Positions 44,816 to 54,401 of a DNA stretch of 64,000 nucleotides are shown one piece after another. The stretch comes from Angomonas deanei (taxonomy: Eukaryota > Euglenozoa > Kinetoplastea > Trypanosomatida > Trypanosomatidae). The translations under genes were made by a program, and so were the position numbers. The stretch covers positions 126,501 to 190,500 of the forward strand of contig LR877148.1 in NCBI GenBank assembly GCA_903995115.1. Direction: 5' to 3'. The notes below the pieces were generated by a model that saw nothing but the letters and a program-made list of their open reading frames with translations, did not search any database and was not told the origin of the DNA. Numbering within the stretch: the first letter of the stretch is position 1; the number at the start of each line of letters is the position of its first letter.

Positions 44816-45376
44816 TTACACAAAGAAGTTTGCTAAGACCACCGCCTTCAGGTGATACTTGTGGTTCACATGACGGCCCGCACAGTACATCACCCGGCTG
44901 CCCAGTGGCACACGACTATCATTCATAATAATGCACGTATTACGATCAAAGTTGGTCTGCAAACCACTCATACGAGTGTTCGCCTGACGACGGGTGAAGA
45001 GGCAGACCCAGTAGATACTGCCGGGCTTAATGCGCTGTCTGGATACATCTCCGCCCTTCTTGAACCGCTGCACCGATACACGGTGGGCGACGGCGGGGAA
45101 CACCCTGCAGTGGGCGAAGCGCTCCGCCGTCTCACGGGAGATGAGGCGGACGTGCTTGCAGTTGGTGTTATCCACACAGTGCAGCTTCACCTGATCACTC
45201 AGCGGCACACCAGCGCCGTAGCCCTCCGTGCCGACACCCCACCGCGAGCGGTACGAACCCTTACGGCGGATAATTAAATTATTTCTAAACCAACTCTTGT
45301 TGACCGGATTGCCCGCTGGTAGTTTGGCGGCGGCATCGGTGGTGGTCGGCGCTAGCAGACGACGACAGAAGAACAT
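44816..45376 (-). CDS. Mitochondrial large-subunit ribosomal protein uL14m
   Basis: 186 residues. An N-terminal stretch (MFFCRRLLAP...) rich in basic and hydroxylated residues looks like a mitochondrial targeting sequence. The uL14 barrel follows: VKLHCVDNTNCKHVRLI matches the LNVADNSGAKxV start, PGSIYWVCLFTRRQ the KxGDVVVV...R strand, and NTCIIMNDSRVPLGSRVMYCAG the NAxVLIN...PxGTRIFGPV core. uL14 lies at the subunit interface of the large ribosomal subunit, near the bridge to the small subunit. The start lies 13 nt after a clear acceptor. Confidence 0.82.
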   Translation of the reverse strand: MFFCRRLLAPTTTDAAAKLPAGNPVNKSWFRNNLIIRRKGSYRSRWGVGTEGYGAGVPLSDQVKLHCVDNTNCKHVRLISRETAERFAHCRVFPAVAHRVSVQRFKKGGDVSRQRIKPGSIYWVCLFTRRQANTRMSGLQTNFDRNTCIIMNDSRVPLGSRVMYCAGRHVNHKYHLKAVVLANFFV

Positions 45377-45430
45377 GCGTCACTGGCTACTACGGTTAAA
45401 AACAAAAAGAGAGAAAGAGAAAGAGGGTGT
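45377..45430 (-). promoter_or_regulatory. Trans-splice acceptor for uL14m
   Basis: On the coding strand a C/T-rich tract of about 30 nt (45399-45427) is followed by AACCGTAG, with the first AG at 45390-45391, leaving a 13-nt 5' UTR. A second TAG follows immediately. Confidence 0.65.
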
Positions 45431-45547
45431 ATATTATTTTATTTTTTGTGGATGAATGGATTTACTTGCGGCATCCGTCAAAAAGGGACCAAAAATGTAG
45501 AACGTTTAATAAAGAAAACAATAATAATGAATGTGAACGGGGAGAAG

Positions 45548-46135
45548 TTAAGAAGTAACTTTATCAGTATCGGCACGACCTCTAAATACATACTCCTTCG
45601 GTAGGCCCTCGTGTGATCGTTTCATTCTATTCATCTCCTCTGTCTGCTCTCGCTTCAGTGCTAACAACTCCTGCACGGTGGTGTCCACGTCCGCGCCCGT
45701 CTGCTTCAGTAGCGCCTCCTTGCGCTGAATAAAACGATCAATCGCGGTATACTCCGGGACCGCCCCTCGTGGGCCCTCCCCCACCATCAGTATGGGTACG
45801 TTAGCCCCTTGTACGTGATCCTTGTGGCGCATATAGGGGTACGGGTCGATACCTTTTTGTAGACACAATCGCACACGCTCCTCCTCCTGGAGCTGTCTGA
45901 TGTCCTTAAAATACGGTTTCAGATAGGGGTAGATCACCAGAGGGATCGTGGACAGTGCCCCAATCACGAGCAGACCAGACACCCACGGCGCCTCCCGCTT
46001 AATAGTGGCGCTGATTCTCGAGAAAGGCGCGATGACACCTTGGATTAGAAGATTCGTCCCGTCTACCGCCCGCCTCGCCACGCGAACCGTTTTCGAGGTG
46101 AGTTGCATCTTTGCCTTTTGATACGCAAACGACAT
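45548..46135 (-). CDS. Mitochondrial-looking single-membrane-segment protein, unknown
   Basis: 195 residues, family not recognised. The N-terminus (MSFAYQKAKMQLTSKTVRVARRAV) is basic, free of acidic residues and amphipathic, suggesting mitochondrial import. One membrane segment lies at about 50-75 (PWVSGLLVIGALSTIPLVIYPYL). The remainder is a charged helical domain with a coiled-coil tendency (about 140-180). Such a layout is common in kinetoplastid respiratory-complex subunits, but no specific match can be claimed. Start is the ATG at 46135; the longer frame upstream has no acceptor to support it. Confidence 0.7.
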   Translation of the reverse strand: MSFAYQKAKMQLTSKTVRVARRAVDGTNLLIQGVIAPFSRISATIKREAPWVSGLLVIGALSTIPLVIYPYLKPYFKDIRQLQEEERVRLCLQKGIDPYPYMRHKDHVQGANVPILMVGEGPRGAVPEYTAIDRFIQRKEALLKQTGADVDTTVQELLALKREQTEEMNRMKRSHEGLPKEYVFRGRADTDKVTS

Positions 46136-46296
46136 TTTAGTTTTGGATACGCTGCTATAGGAAAAAAAGGGGGTATACAATTTCTATAAAAAAGATGAAG
46201 AGGAAAAGAGTTGAACAACACTTATCCGTTTGTTGAAGGACGACAGCAAAGCCAACATACATTAACCACAGTATTGGTTTCACCTGTGAAGATCAT

Positions 46297-47311
46297 TTAA
46301 TAAAAATACTTTACAAACCGAGAGAGACGTGCGTCCTCTGTCGGACTCAGGACGCCAGTTCCAATCTGGGGGACGGTGTAACTCAGAATCACTTCCTCAG
46401 AGGGGAGGAGTGGTTTCGTCAGGGTGGCGCAGACGTAATAATTCTCTCGCAAAGACTCCTCTAACTGTACCATCCCGTCGACCGACTTCTGTTCGCTCTC
46501 GTACAGCACCCACGAGGTATACCAAGACGGTAACTCGTCTAGTGTGGTGGCCGTCTCCAGTACGCAGTTGGCCGTCGCCCCGCTGAGACGGTCCGGTCCG
46601 TTGATATTATCCACAAAAGGAATCACCGCCACCTCGCACTCCTCTGAGGTCGTCTCCTCCCGTCCGTGCCACCCGATCGGTACGACCGTCCCACGGGAAA
46701 GAAGAATCAACACCGCTTGACGAAAGTGTGCATAGCACGGCATCATGTTCACCGTGGAGTAGCTCTCGTACGCCTCTCGCACTTCCTTTTCAATCGAACT
46801 TCGACTTTTTTTATAAAACGGAAAAATGGAAGCGTGCTGAAGCCTGCACGCGGACGCGCACGCCGTGTCCATCTCCTCAAACTCCTCCAGGGTCGGCACA
46901 TTTTGCAGCCAACCCCACCACGTGGAGTAACCGCGGTGGAGCTCTATCCCTACCCGCCAACACCACTCAATCCACTCGACCGACCCTTTCCCAGCCACGT
47001 CACACTGCGTTAAAAAGGTCACGACCCCCTTGATCCAACTTTTCATTGGTCACTGCGGTGTGCTCATTTTGACGGAGTCTAATTTTGGTGCCAATCTTCC
47101 GAAAGACGGTGTTACTCGCCAGGCGTTTCGTGGGCACCACCAGTACACACGTCCCCGCGTCGCATGCGTCCCTGACGTGCACCGCCACCCCTCTCGCGCT
47201 ATCACGGCGCTCAATCAGCGTCGTGGGGTGCAGGCCAATGAGGTTCAGTATGGCATACGTGGACAAGTATTCCGCAAACTTGGCGGAGCGGAGTTTTTTT
47301 CTCACAAGCAT
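46297..47311 (-). CDS. SET-domain methyltransferase-like protein, one frame break
   Basis: Two overlapping frames together give a SET-domain protein of the RuBisCO-LSMT/SETD3 style, about 337 residues. The upstream frame starts at ATG 47311 (MLVRKKLRSAKF) and has the SET opening: an Arg-Gly-Val segment, then AGTCVLVVPTKRLAS. The downstream frame (to 46297) has PFVDNINGP followed by ANC, matching the LSMT NH core, and EEVILSYT, matching GEEVxxSYG. These would bind S-adenosylmethionine and methylate a protein lysine or histidine. One extra base is present between about 47022 and 47046; the C5/G5 run at 47025-47029 is the likely site, since four would keep the frame. Stop is TGA/TAA-class in the downstream frame. 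Confidence 0.65.
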
Positions 47312-47378
47312 GACTATACACGAGCAGAGCAACCCAGCATGCGCTACGCTAAGAAAAACAGAAAAGGAGAGAGACGGA
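47312..47378 (-). promoter_or_regulatory. Trans-splice acceptor and short upstream ORF of the SET gene
   Basis: On the coding strand a C/T-rich tract (about 47351-47375) ends in TTAG, with the AG at 47349-47350. The predicted 5' UTR of 37 nt holds an out-of-frame ATG at 47338-47340 with an 8-codon ORF. Its TAG ends two bases before the proposed start at 47311, an arrangement that could damp translation. An ATG at 47413 is in frame but upstream of the acceptor. Confidence 0.55.
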
Positions 47379-47511
47379 TAATCATCATTGTTTACGTCGA
47401 TGATAGAGTTCATGTGCAATGCATCGTACTACACAAAAACAAACCAGTGTGTTCACCAAAATGAGGTAATATATATGAATGGGTGTGCAACGACAGTATA
47501 GTATTTTCTAA

Positions 47512-50500
47512 TTAGACGGCTTGAACGGGTGACAGGAAGGAAGAGACGATAGTGTCACCGGAGTGGTTGCCCACAGACGTCAGTATACTGGAGAAGTTTC
47601 TTAGCGCGTCCACAACGGTTGCATAGTGTGCGTCCACTTCCGACACGGTGGTGTCTCCCTCACCCTTCTTGGCGCTGTCCCAGCGGGTTGCAAGGAGCAG
47701 TGCGAACATGCCGGCGACATCCCCGCACGGGGGACCCTTGTTAAGGGCGGTCAATACCTCTCCAAAGTGACGCTGTCCCAGAGACAACAGCACGGTAGCT
47801 GACCGCAGTGTGAAGCCCTGCTTCTCGTAGTGCAGCGCCCAGCGCTGGCGAACCTCCTGTACGACCGACGGCGACACACCGGGGAAGCAGTTCAGCAAGT
47901 GTGCCGCCTCCTCCCACCTGCCCTGTGACTGATACGCCAGCGCCGCCTCGTTGATGTCCCGCGCCAAGACGTACTTCTCCACCGCCCCCTGTACATCCCC
48001 TTTTGCCAGCAGCATGGCCGCCGTTTGCTTCAACGTCTGTGTGTACAGCTCTTTCGCTGGGGAGTCCTCTTCCGACTGGTCAAAATTAGCATGAGCGGCA
48101 ATGGTAACGGCGAGAGTGGAGAGCATGTTGAAGTGTGCGCTTTGGTAATTCGAGTTGACAAGAATATCCACCGCCTTTACCGCCTCTTGGAGTTTCAAAT
48201 AATCCCGGCACACCAGCAGTCGACCCACCGAGTCGTCCACGTTCACATTGTCGTTCGTCTGCAGTGCCACAGACCGCTGTTCGCACAGAATGTAGAGATT
48301 CCGCCGGATTTGGGTCTCGTTGCCATACCCCGGGCTCACCGCATCGGCCATAAAGTAGGGTTCTCCAATCACCTCCCACTCCGACAGGGAGCGCTGTATC
48401 CGTAACGGAACTCGGCTACCGCTGGTGGCTGGGGGGCCAGTCTTCTTCTCCTCGCGGAGGGAGTGGTACACGAGCCACCAGAAGCAAATCTTCTCCCGTC
48501 TGCCCAGAAAAACCGACACCCAAAACGCCACGGACGCGACACAGCGGGCCTGGTGCGCCTCCTCCACCTTGGCGCGTATGTTGGCGGGGAGCATGGTGGA
48601 CAAGTACAGTCGTTGCTCCTCCTCCAGTGACTTGATTTCTTTCGTAATGAGCTGTCCGAGAGGGCCACGACAAGGGAGACGCTCAGACGGGATACTGCTG
48701 ATGAACTTACTTGGTGTACCAGAGGTCGCCATTTCACTGTTGTTGGGCAGAACCGCCTCTCGCTGCATGGTGTTCAACTCTAAACTGGTCTGAATGAAGG
48801 TCCGTTGGGCGGGGAGAAGGAACGACGTATTCAGTAGCGGACGTCGTAGCGACTTAGCCGACACAGAACTGTTCACTGACTGTAGAAACCGATCTACGAG
48901 TAGAATCGACCCCCGTGTGGTCAATAGCGCTAGCATGTTCTCGATCCAAGTGGCGGCGACACACTTCACTCCCCCGAGTGCCCCCACGGTGGAGACGGCA
49001 ATGCGTGCTCCCGTGTCCACGTCCCACACTCCAACGGAGCCGTCGTGAAAGACGGCTGCGACCAGAGGCAATCGACTGGGGTTTGCCAGCGCGGTATCTT
49101 CCGTGAAGCTGGATACCGCAAAGCTACCCAGCAGCTGCGACGACTCCGCCGGCGCGACGAGGCACACCACGTGTCCAGCATTCGGAATCGGTTCCGACAG
49201 AGCGCGGGACGACAACTTGGAGTTTTTGCCGTAGACGGTAACGCCGTTTCCCAAGCTGTCAAACAGGCACATACGGTTCAGCACAGCGGTGGAGACTACC
49301 GTCGTCCCTTGTGCGGCGCTGGAGGGGAAAAGAGAAACCGCATCACGGCTGATCACCACTCGGTCTTGGTAGACGGACCAGAGAGACATGGCCCCCTCCG
49401 AAAACACAACACAAAGAATTTGCGGATTTCCTTGCAAGCCGCTGACACAACGACTCAGCTCCGATGGAGCCCACGACACATCCGCGACCCCTAATCCGGA
49501 GTGGAGGTGTACGAGTCGGTCGTCGTCCGTGTTCCAGACCTCAAAGGTACCGTTCATGTAAACGAGCAAGAGATAAGTGCAACTGCTATCGGTAGAGACG
49601 GACTTCATAATGCACGGCTCCGAGTTCAAGGAGGGTTTTCGCAGCACCTTCACGACGCGGCCACTGCGACTGTCTAGCAGGGACACCTGATGTTGGTACT
49701 TGCCATCATGCCTCTTGCTGCTCACGACCCACACCAAATCTTCGAAACGATGATTGCATAGTAAAATAATCCGCGTTCCGCTAGAGTACACCATATTAAA
49801 CCGTCGTTGGGCATTGTTGTGTTCAGTGTCAATCAGGACCAGCTGACCTCCCTCCAGCGCCGAGCACACGCTGTGCATCCCCACCCGTGTGAGGCAGATG
49901 GGGCGGGACAGCGGGGAGGACACCTGCCCCAGCATCGTGAAGCGTTGCGAGTAGACATTGTACTGCCAGCTCGCGACACCACCATTTTCCAGTAGTACAC
50001 TAAACAGACACGGATTGAGATCCGACTGGACCACATGGAACACACTCTTGGAGGCAATTCGAAACCCCCGGACGTCTACCGATACACTCGTAAACTTGCC
50101 GGTCCGTAGCATGTACCACGCCGTGAGTCGCAGGTCGGTTCCGAAAGAGTACATGAACGGCATGGTCAGTGCGTCATGGTTTTCTAGATCAATAGGGGGT
50201 GACGACGGGAATATCGAGCGAAACTCATCCACGCCGTTGGTCCAGATGAGCTGCTCATTCAGCACACTCCCCAACTTCCAGTCGTAGCTGCCCACTGTGT
50301 AACGGGTGGCAAAGTGCAACACGTCCTCGTGTGCTTCACTAAAAAAGGCATCCATCACCGTCTGTGCGCCATCCTCACTGTCGTAGATGAGATCCTTGGC
50401 GACGGCCCTACACGAGAGGGGCAAGCCGCTGTTGCTGGATGTCGCCGTTCGCTTGTCAATGGCCGAGTTGGTGATGATTCGAATTCGATCGTTCATGACG

Positions 50501-51186
50501 ACCGCAAATGTGCTGTTTGGAGACAACTTGGACAGCGACACACGAAACGGCACCGGCCAAGTCGCCTTCTCGAACTTTGGACTCGATAAGTTACTCTTTA
50601 ACTTCCCCAAGTTGAGGGAACCTTTGAGGGATTTCACATCCGCATTGGCGGGCTCCCACTGCCGTGGGTCGATCGGCCGGAGCGGCAGTACATCGGTCTC
50701 CAGCGGCGGGCCCCCCAGCAGAGAGTCGAACAGATAGTTCGTCCCGTCCTCTGTGATGGCACAGAGCAGATGGGCGCTCGGCAGCGGCAGTAGACTACGG
50801 ACGGGCAGTCCGTTAGGGGTCGACACCTTGGACAGGACGATGCCCTCCGTGACATCCCACAGGCACATTTCCCCGGTTTCGGTTCCACTAAAGAGAAAAC
50901 AACTATTTTGCAAGAACGACATGGGGATATCATTCCACGCGAGACAGGTCACGGTCCCCTCATGGCCGAACAGGGTTTGCACCAGCTGGAAACTATTCAT
51001 ATCGTAGACAAAGATGGTGTTCTCTTCCCGGCCAAAGTGGCCGGCGCACACTAACAAATTATGACTGCCGTACTGCGCACACTGCGGAGAAAAACGAAAG
51101 AAGTCATCGGATAAGATGCTGTGATTCCGCTCACCGCCGTCACTGCCGATAATGACTTTAGAACCCGTAAAACTGGGCTGATTCAT
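47512..51186 (-). CDS. WDR11-like WD40/TPR-type trafficking protein
   Basis: 1224 residues, intact. WD40-like blades fill about residues 20-800 (for example VTCLAWNDIP...LFSGTETGEMCLWDV near 80-115, and VAAVFHDGSVGVWDVDTGARIA near 700), fitting two propellers. The C-terminal third is helical, with an ALAYQSQGRWEEAAHLLNCF and TLRSATVLLSLGQRHFGEVL pattern like the solenoid end of WDR11. Human WDR11 has the same order and about the same length. WDR11 works with FAM91A1 in endosome-to-Golgi vesicle capture and in ciliary signalling. Other two-propeller plus solenoid coat proteins are the main alternative. The start lies right beside an acceptor. Confidence 0.7.
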   Translation of the reverse strand: MNQPSFTGSKVIIGSDGGERNHSILSDDFFRFSPQCAQYGSHNLLVCAGHFGREENTIFVYDMNSFQLVQTLFGHEGTVTCLAWNDIPMSFLQNSCFLFSGTETGEMCLWDVTEGIVLSKVSTPNGLPVRSLLPLPSAHLLCAITEDGTNYLFDSLLGGPPLETDVLPLRPIDPRQWEPANADVKSLKGSLNLGKLKSNLSSPKFEKATWPVPFRVSLSKLSPNSTFAVVMNDRIRIITNSAIDKRTATSSNSGLPLSCRAVAKDLIYDSEDGAQTVMDAFFSEAHEDVLHFATRYTVGSYDWKLGSVLNEQLIWTNGVDEFRSIFPSSPPIDLENHDALTMPFMYSFGTDLRLTAWYMLRTGKFTSVSVDVRGFRIASKSVFHVVQSDLNPCLFSVLLENGGVASWQYNVYSQRFTMLGQVSSPLSRPICLTRVGMHSVCSALEGGQLVLIDTEHNNAQRRFNMVYSSGTRIILLCNHRFEDLVWVVSSKRHDGKYQHQVSLLDSRSGRVVKVLRKPSLNSEPCIMKSVSTDSSCTYLLLVYMNGTFEVWNTDDDRLVHLHSGLGVADVSWAPSELSRCVSGLQGNPQILCVVFSEGAMSLWSVYQDRVVISRDAVSLFPSSAAQGTTVVSTAVLNRMCLFDSLGNGVTVYGKNSKLSSRALSEPIPNAGHVVCLVAPAESSQLLGSFAVSSFTEDTALANPSRLPLVAAVFHDGSVGVWDVDTGARIAVSTVGALGGVKCVAATWIENMLALLTTRGSILLVDRFLQSVNSSVSAKSLRRPLLNTSFLLPAQRTFIQTSLELNTMQREAVLPNNSEMATSGTPSKFISSIPSERLPCRGPLGQLITKEIKSLEEEQRLYLSTMLPANIRAKVEEAHQARCVASVAFWVSVFLGRREKICFWWLVYHSLREEKKTGPPATSGSRVPLRIQRSLSEWEVIGEPYFMADAVSPGYGNETQIRRNLYILCEQRSVALQTNDNVNVDDSVGRLLVCRDYLKLQEAVKAVDILVNSNYQSAHFNMLSTLAVTIAAHANFDQSEEDSPAKELYTQTLKQTAAMLLAKGDVQGAVEKYVLARDINEAALAYQSQGRWEEAAHLLNCFPGVSPSVVQEVRQRWALHYEKQGFTLRSATVLLSLGQRHFGEVLTALNKGPPCGDVAGMFALLLATRWDSAKKGEGDTTVSEVDAHYATVVDALRNFSSILTSVGNHSGDTIVSSFLSPVQAV

Positions 51187-51235
51187 CTCTATTCAGAAAA
51201 AAAACAAAAGAAAATGTGCTCTCTATTCCACTTTT
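51187..51235 (-). promoter_or_regulatory. Trans-splice acceptor touching the WDR11-like start
   Basis: On the coding strand a T-rich tract with eight consecutive T (about 51197-51214) is followed by CTGAATAGAG and then ATG. Either AG (51189-51190 or 51187-51188) leaves a native 5' UTR of two or zero nucleotides. Confidence 0.6.
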
Positions 51236-51459
51236 AACAAAACTATTTTAGTTCCTGACTACTGTATTAAAAAGGGGAAAGAGAGAGAAGAGGTGTGTAT
51301 GTGTTTTCTTTCATTCTCATTCAATTCAACATCTGGGAAGAACTGGAAAATCATTTCGGTCTATGTTTTCTTTTGTGGTTGCGGCATTTGAAAAGACGAA
51401 CATGGGGTTCCTTTTTTTTTTTTTTTTTGAAATAAATATGGAGAGAAACGATAAAAATG

Positions 51460-53301
51460 CTATATTTTTGAGGCGGGCTTTGGTTCCCCGCGGCGTCTAA
51501 AGCCGTAGTGGCTGGGCCGAAGTAACTCCGTGACCGCCTGCTCCACAAACTGGTTGAACCCCTCCACCGCGTCGCTCTTGTCCGACACAAACTGACTATA
51601 CCACTTCAACTTTGGCTCCGTCCCACTCCCCCGGACCGTTAACGTGGCCTGGTTGGCAAAATAAAAGGTGATAATGGGGCTCACGCTGCTGGTGGGGAGG
51701 GTCGCCTTCTGGTCCGCTTGACGGGTGTCGAGACCATTCGATAAGTCCCGCACATGGTCCACCTTCACCCCGGCGACGACAGAGGGATAGCGGAACGTCT
51801 TGCCATTGACAGTGAACTCGTTGCCTCCCTTGTAGTGTTGGATATCGGAAAAGAAGCGCCCCACCTGCTTCAGGTCTAGCACATGCACGTAGGAGTTGTT
51901 GGTGTAGTGGTAGCCGTACGTTTTGTAAATCTCCTGCAACCGCTCGAGCAGACGCTGGCCGTGTTTCTCCATCAAGTAGCGGGCCATGTCGGCAATGATA
52001 GCTGCCGCCGACACCCCATCCTTGTCGTACACTTTATTGTACCACATGAAGCCAATCGCCTCTTCGAAAGCAAACAGCACTTTTCGCTTTTCCCTAAAAG
52101 ACACGTGGTCGTGTGCCGTGTACTCACTTTCCATCTTTTGTGCAATATTGCCCATCCACTTGAAGCCCGTTAAAGTATCGATGGAGTGCATCCCCTCTTT
52201 CGCGGCAATCGACTTGAGAATGGAACTACTCACGGTGGAGTAGAGGAAGTAGCACTTGGACAAGTCCAGTTGCCGCTCTTTGGCGAGCGTCACGGCCCAC
52301 CAACCAAACAGCGCGGCCAGCTCGTTTCCGTTAAAAATGCAAAAGTCATCCTTCTTTGGGTTCCACTCCGCCACGGCCAGTCGATCCGCATCGGGGTCGT
52401 TGGCGAGGATGACGGTGGAATTGTTTGTGAGGGCCGTTTTGATCGCCAGTGCGAACGCCTCCCGTCCTTCCTCCGGGTTGGGGGACTTCACGGTGGGGAA
52501 GTCGGGGTGCGGCTTGGCCTGGCTCTCCACTAGCACAATCTGCTTGTCCGGGACACCCACCTGCCGCAGTGCCTCCGTGGCAAACGGGGTGCCCACACCA
52601 TGCATCGCCGTGTACGTGAAGACAATATCACTTTTGGTGGCCACCGGGAAGTAGTGCTTCTTGAAATTGGAAAAGTAACGATAGAAAATTTCACCCGTTG
52701 GATCGCAGTCCCCCTTGTACCCCTCCCACGACTTCAACTCGGGGGCTAATCGATTGGTAATCGCCTTCGCAATGTGGGAATCGGTAGGAGAGACGATTTG
52801 GGCCCCCGTCTCGGCAAACACCTTGTACCCATTGTAGTCCCTCGTATTGTGGCTGGCGGTGATCATGATGCCCATAATGCACTTCAAATAAAAGACACTA
52901 AAGGACACCCACGGGGTAGGTACCGTATCGGCGAACAGATAGGTGTAAATCCCATTCGCCTTTAGTACCGCCGCCGTCAGCATGGCAAAGTGACGACTCT
53001 GATGTCTGCCGTCAAACCCAATCACCACACCTCGTCGACGGTCCTCGTGGGAGAACTGCCTCTTCAGGTGTGTTGCCACCCCTTGCGTGGTTTGAATAAT
53101 GGTGAGACTGTTGATCCGACTATTGCCACCGCCCATCTTGGCTCGCAGCCCAGCGGTACCGAACTTCACCCTCGTGGCGAGGCGGCACTTTAACTCCTCC
53201 AGTCGGTTGGCCGCTTTTAAATTCTGTATTTCTGCTCTTGTGACGGGATCTTGGTCCCACTCGAGCCATTGCTTGTACAAAACGTCGATATCGTTCGACA
53301 T
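51460..53301 (-). CDS. Phosphoglucomutase/phosphopentomutase, PGM2 type
   Basis: 613-residue alpha-D-phosphohexomutase that moves phosphate between C1 and C6 (or C5) of sugars. FGTAGLRAKMGGG (about 48-60) is the N-terminal signature; the catalytic phosphoserine loop is TASHNTRDYNGYK (Ser near 147); the magnesium loop is NDPDADR (near 302); a GNELA segment and a GFKWMGNI segment follow; and the phosphate-binding loop is RGSGTEPKLKWY (near 557). TASHN with NDPDADR and the GTAGLR start mark the PGM2/PGM2L1 branch (phosphopentomutase or glucose-1,6-bisphosphate synthase) rather than classical PGM1. No peroxisomal (glycosomal) C-terminal tripeptide of the SKL kind is evident, although the end Ala-Ser-Lys-Ile is near one. 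Start is the ATG at 53301. Confidence 0.88.
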   Translation of the reverse strand: MSNDIDVLYKQWLEWDQDPVTRAEIQNLKAANRLEELKCRLATRVKFGTAGLRAKMGGGNSRINSLTIIQTTQGVATHLKRQFSHEDRRRGVVIGFDGRHQSRHFAMLTAAVLKANGIYTYLFADTVPTPWVSFSVFYLKCIMGIMITASHNTRDYNGYKVFAETGAQIVSPTDSHIAKAITNRLAPELKSWEGYKGDCDPTGEIFYRYFSNFKKHYFPVATKSDIVFTYTAMHGVGTPFATEALRQVGVPDKQIVLVESQAKPHPDFPTVKSPNPEEGREAFALAIKTALTNNSTVILANDPDADRLAVAEWNPKKDDFCIFNGNELAALFGWWAVTLAKERQLDLSKCYFLYSTVSSSILKSIAAKEGMHSIDTLTGFKWMGNIAQKMESEYTAHDHVSFREKRKVLFAFEEAIGFMWYNKVYDKDGVSAAAIIADMARYLMEKHGQRLLERLQEIYKTYGYHYTNNSYVHVLDLKQVGRFFSDIQHYKGGNEFTVNGKTFRYPSVVAGVKVDHVRDLSNGLDTRQADQKATLPTSSVSPIITFYFANQATLTVRGSGTEPKLKWYSQFVSDKSDAVEGFNQFVEQAVTELLRPSHYGFRRRGEPKPASKI

Positions 53302-53406
53302 TGAAATGATAAAAATGTATTTTAAAAAAAAGAAAAGAAAAACAAAAATCGAGGAGCAACACACTATTTGTCTGTGTAGGAGATACGAGAAGAGGGGGGA
53401 GAGGGA
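53302..53406 (-). promoter_or_regulatory. Trans-splice acceptor for the phosphomutase gene
   Basis: On the coding strand a C/T-rich tract (about 53381-53404) leads to CTACACAG, with the AG at 53372-53373, leaving a 5' UTR of about 70 nt that itself contains T-rich runs. No AG lies closer to the start after the later T-tracts. Confidence 0.5.
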
Positions 53407-53505
53407 AGGGAATATGGGCTACTCAAGAGTCGTTACGGCAATGATAGGGAGGGGAAAAAAAAAAGCTTCTGACTCTTCGTGAATTTAAATCTGTGTGAGA
53501 ACCAT

Positions 53506-54210
53506 TTAGCACACGTGATCCAGCAGACGTGCTACTAAGGTTGGGCCGCCGTACAGTGCCACGGAGCCGCAGAGGGCGGTGGAGGCCGAAAGTAACACCT
53601 CGTCCGGGGGACGGTTCTGCTGGGGTGGTAGCAGCTCCCGATCGTACAGTAGCCACTCGTCCAACTGTAGCATCTGCACCAATCGACGGAGCAGCGCGGC
53701 GTCTATCTTGTCCACTTTCGGTTTTGGGACGCTAAAGTGATCGTTGGCGTGTGACCCGTGACTTTTACGTTCGACTGACCGGCGGTAGGCCTCACTGTGT
53801 ACATCCAGCGTACACTGCAGCAGCCGCACACACGAGGTACCCATCCTTGTCGCCTCGGTCGGCATCGCCAACAGACCACGGCACTCCATCACTTCTGCTC
53901 GTGTGCGGACAGACGGCAGGGTGGACGACTGAATGTAGGAAGGGTGAATCAGCGAACACAAAAAGAGATCATTGGAGGCAATCACGTCCTTGGGGACAAT
54001 ATCCGCTAAACCGTCCTGCAGCCCTAACGAGGCATTATGGACCCACTGGTCCGGTAAGGTCACCTGGTGCTGCGACAGCACCGCACGCTTGGTCAGAATG
54101 GGGAATCCACTGTCCTTTCTACTCCAGTCGGTGTTCGCGGCGAGCGTGTGAAGATACGAGGAGCGACTTTTCGCCATCTTTGCCGTCGCGGCTAGCGACT
54201 TGGCCTTCAT
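53506..54210 (-). CDS. Possible RNase III-like (mitoribosomal type) protein
   Basis: 234 residues. The N-terminus (MKAKSLAATAKMAKSRSSYLHTLAA) is basic and could target mitochondria. SNDLFLCSLIHPSYIQSS resembles the opening helix of RNase III domains (ALTHRSY), and ALYGGPTLVARLLDHV near the C-terminus resembles their closing helix. The acidic catalytic motif of active RNase III is not seen. Catalytically dead RNase III-like proteins occur in mitoribosomes (mL44 type) and in kinetoplastid editing complexes, and this may be one. The call is weak; otherwise treat it as an unknown protein. Start is the ATG at 54210, after the A/T-rich spacer. Confidence 0.5.
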   Translation of the reverse strand: MKAKSLAATAKMAKSRSSYLHTLAANTDWSRKDSGFPILTKRAVLSQHQVTLPDQWVHNASLGLQDGLADIVPKDVIASNDLFLCSLIHPSYIQSSTLPSVRTRAEVMECRGLLAMPTEATRMGTSCVRLLQCTLDVHSEAYRRSVERKSHGSHANDHFSVPKPKVDKIDAALLRRLVQMLQLDEWLLYDRELLPPQQNRPPDEVLLSASTALCGSVALYGGPTLVARLLDHVC

Positions 54211-54401
54211 TGGCGTAACTATTTCTAATATAGTGTTCAGAAGGCGGAATAGAAAGTGAGTTGTCCTTTTTTTTTTTTTTTTTAAGGGGCAACAGTGAAC
54301 CGTCATACATCAATACGAAGTAAAGGGTAAAGTTTCATTCGTGAAGAAAAAAAAAAAAAGCAGTCCAAAAAAAAACTTATTAGTTATATACTGTTCTGAT
54401 T

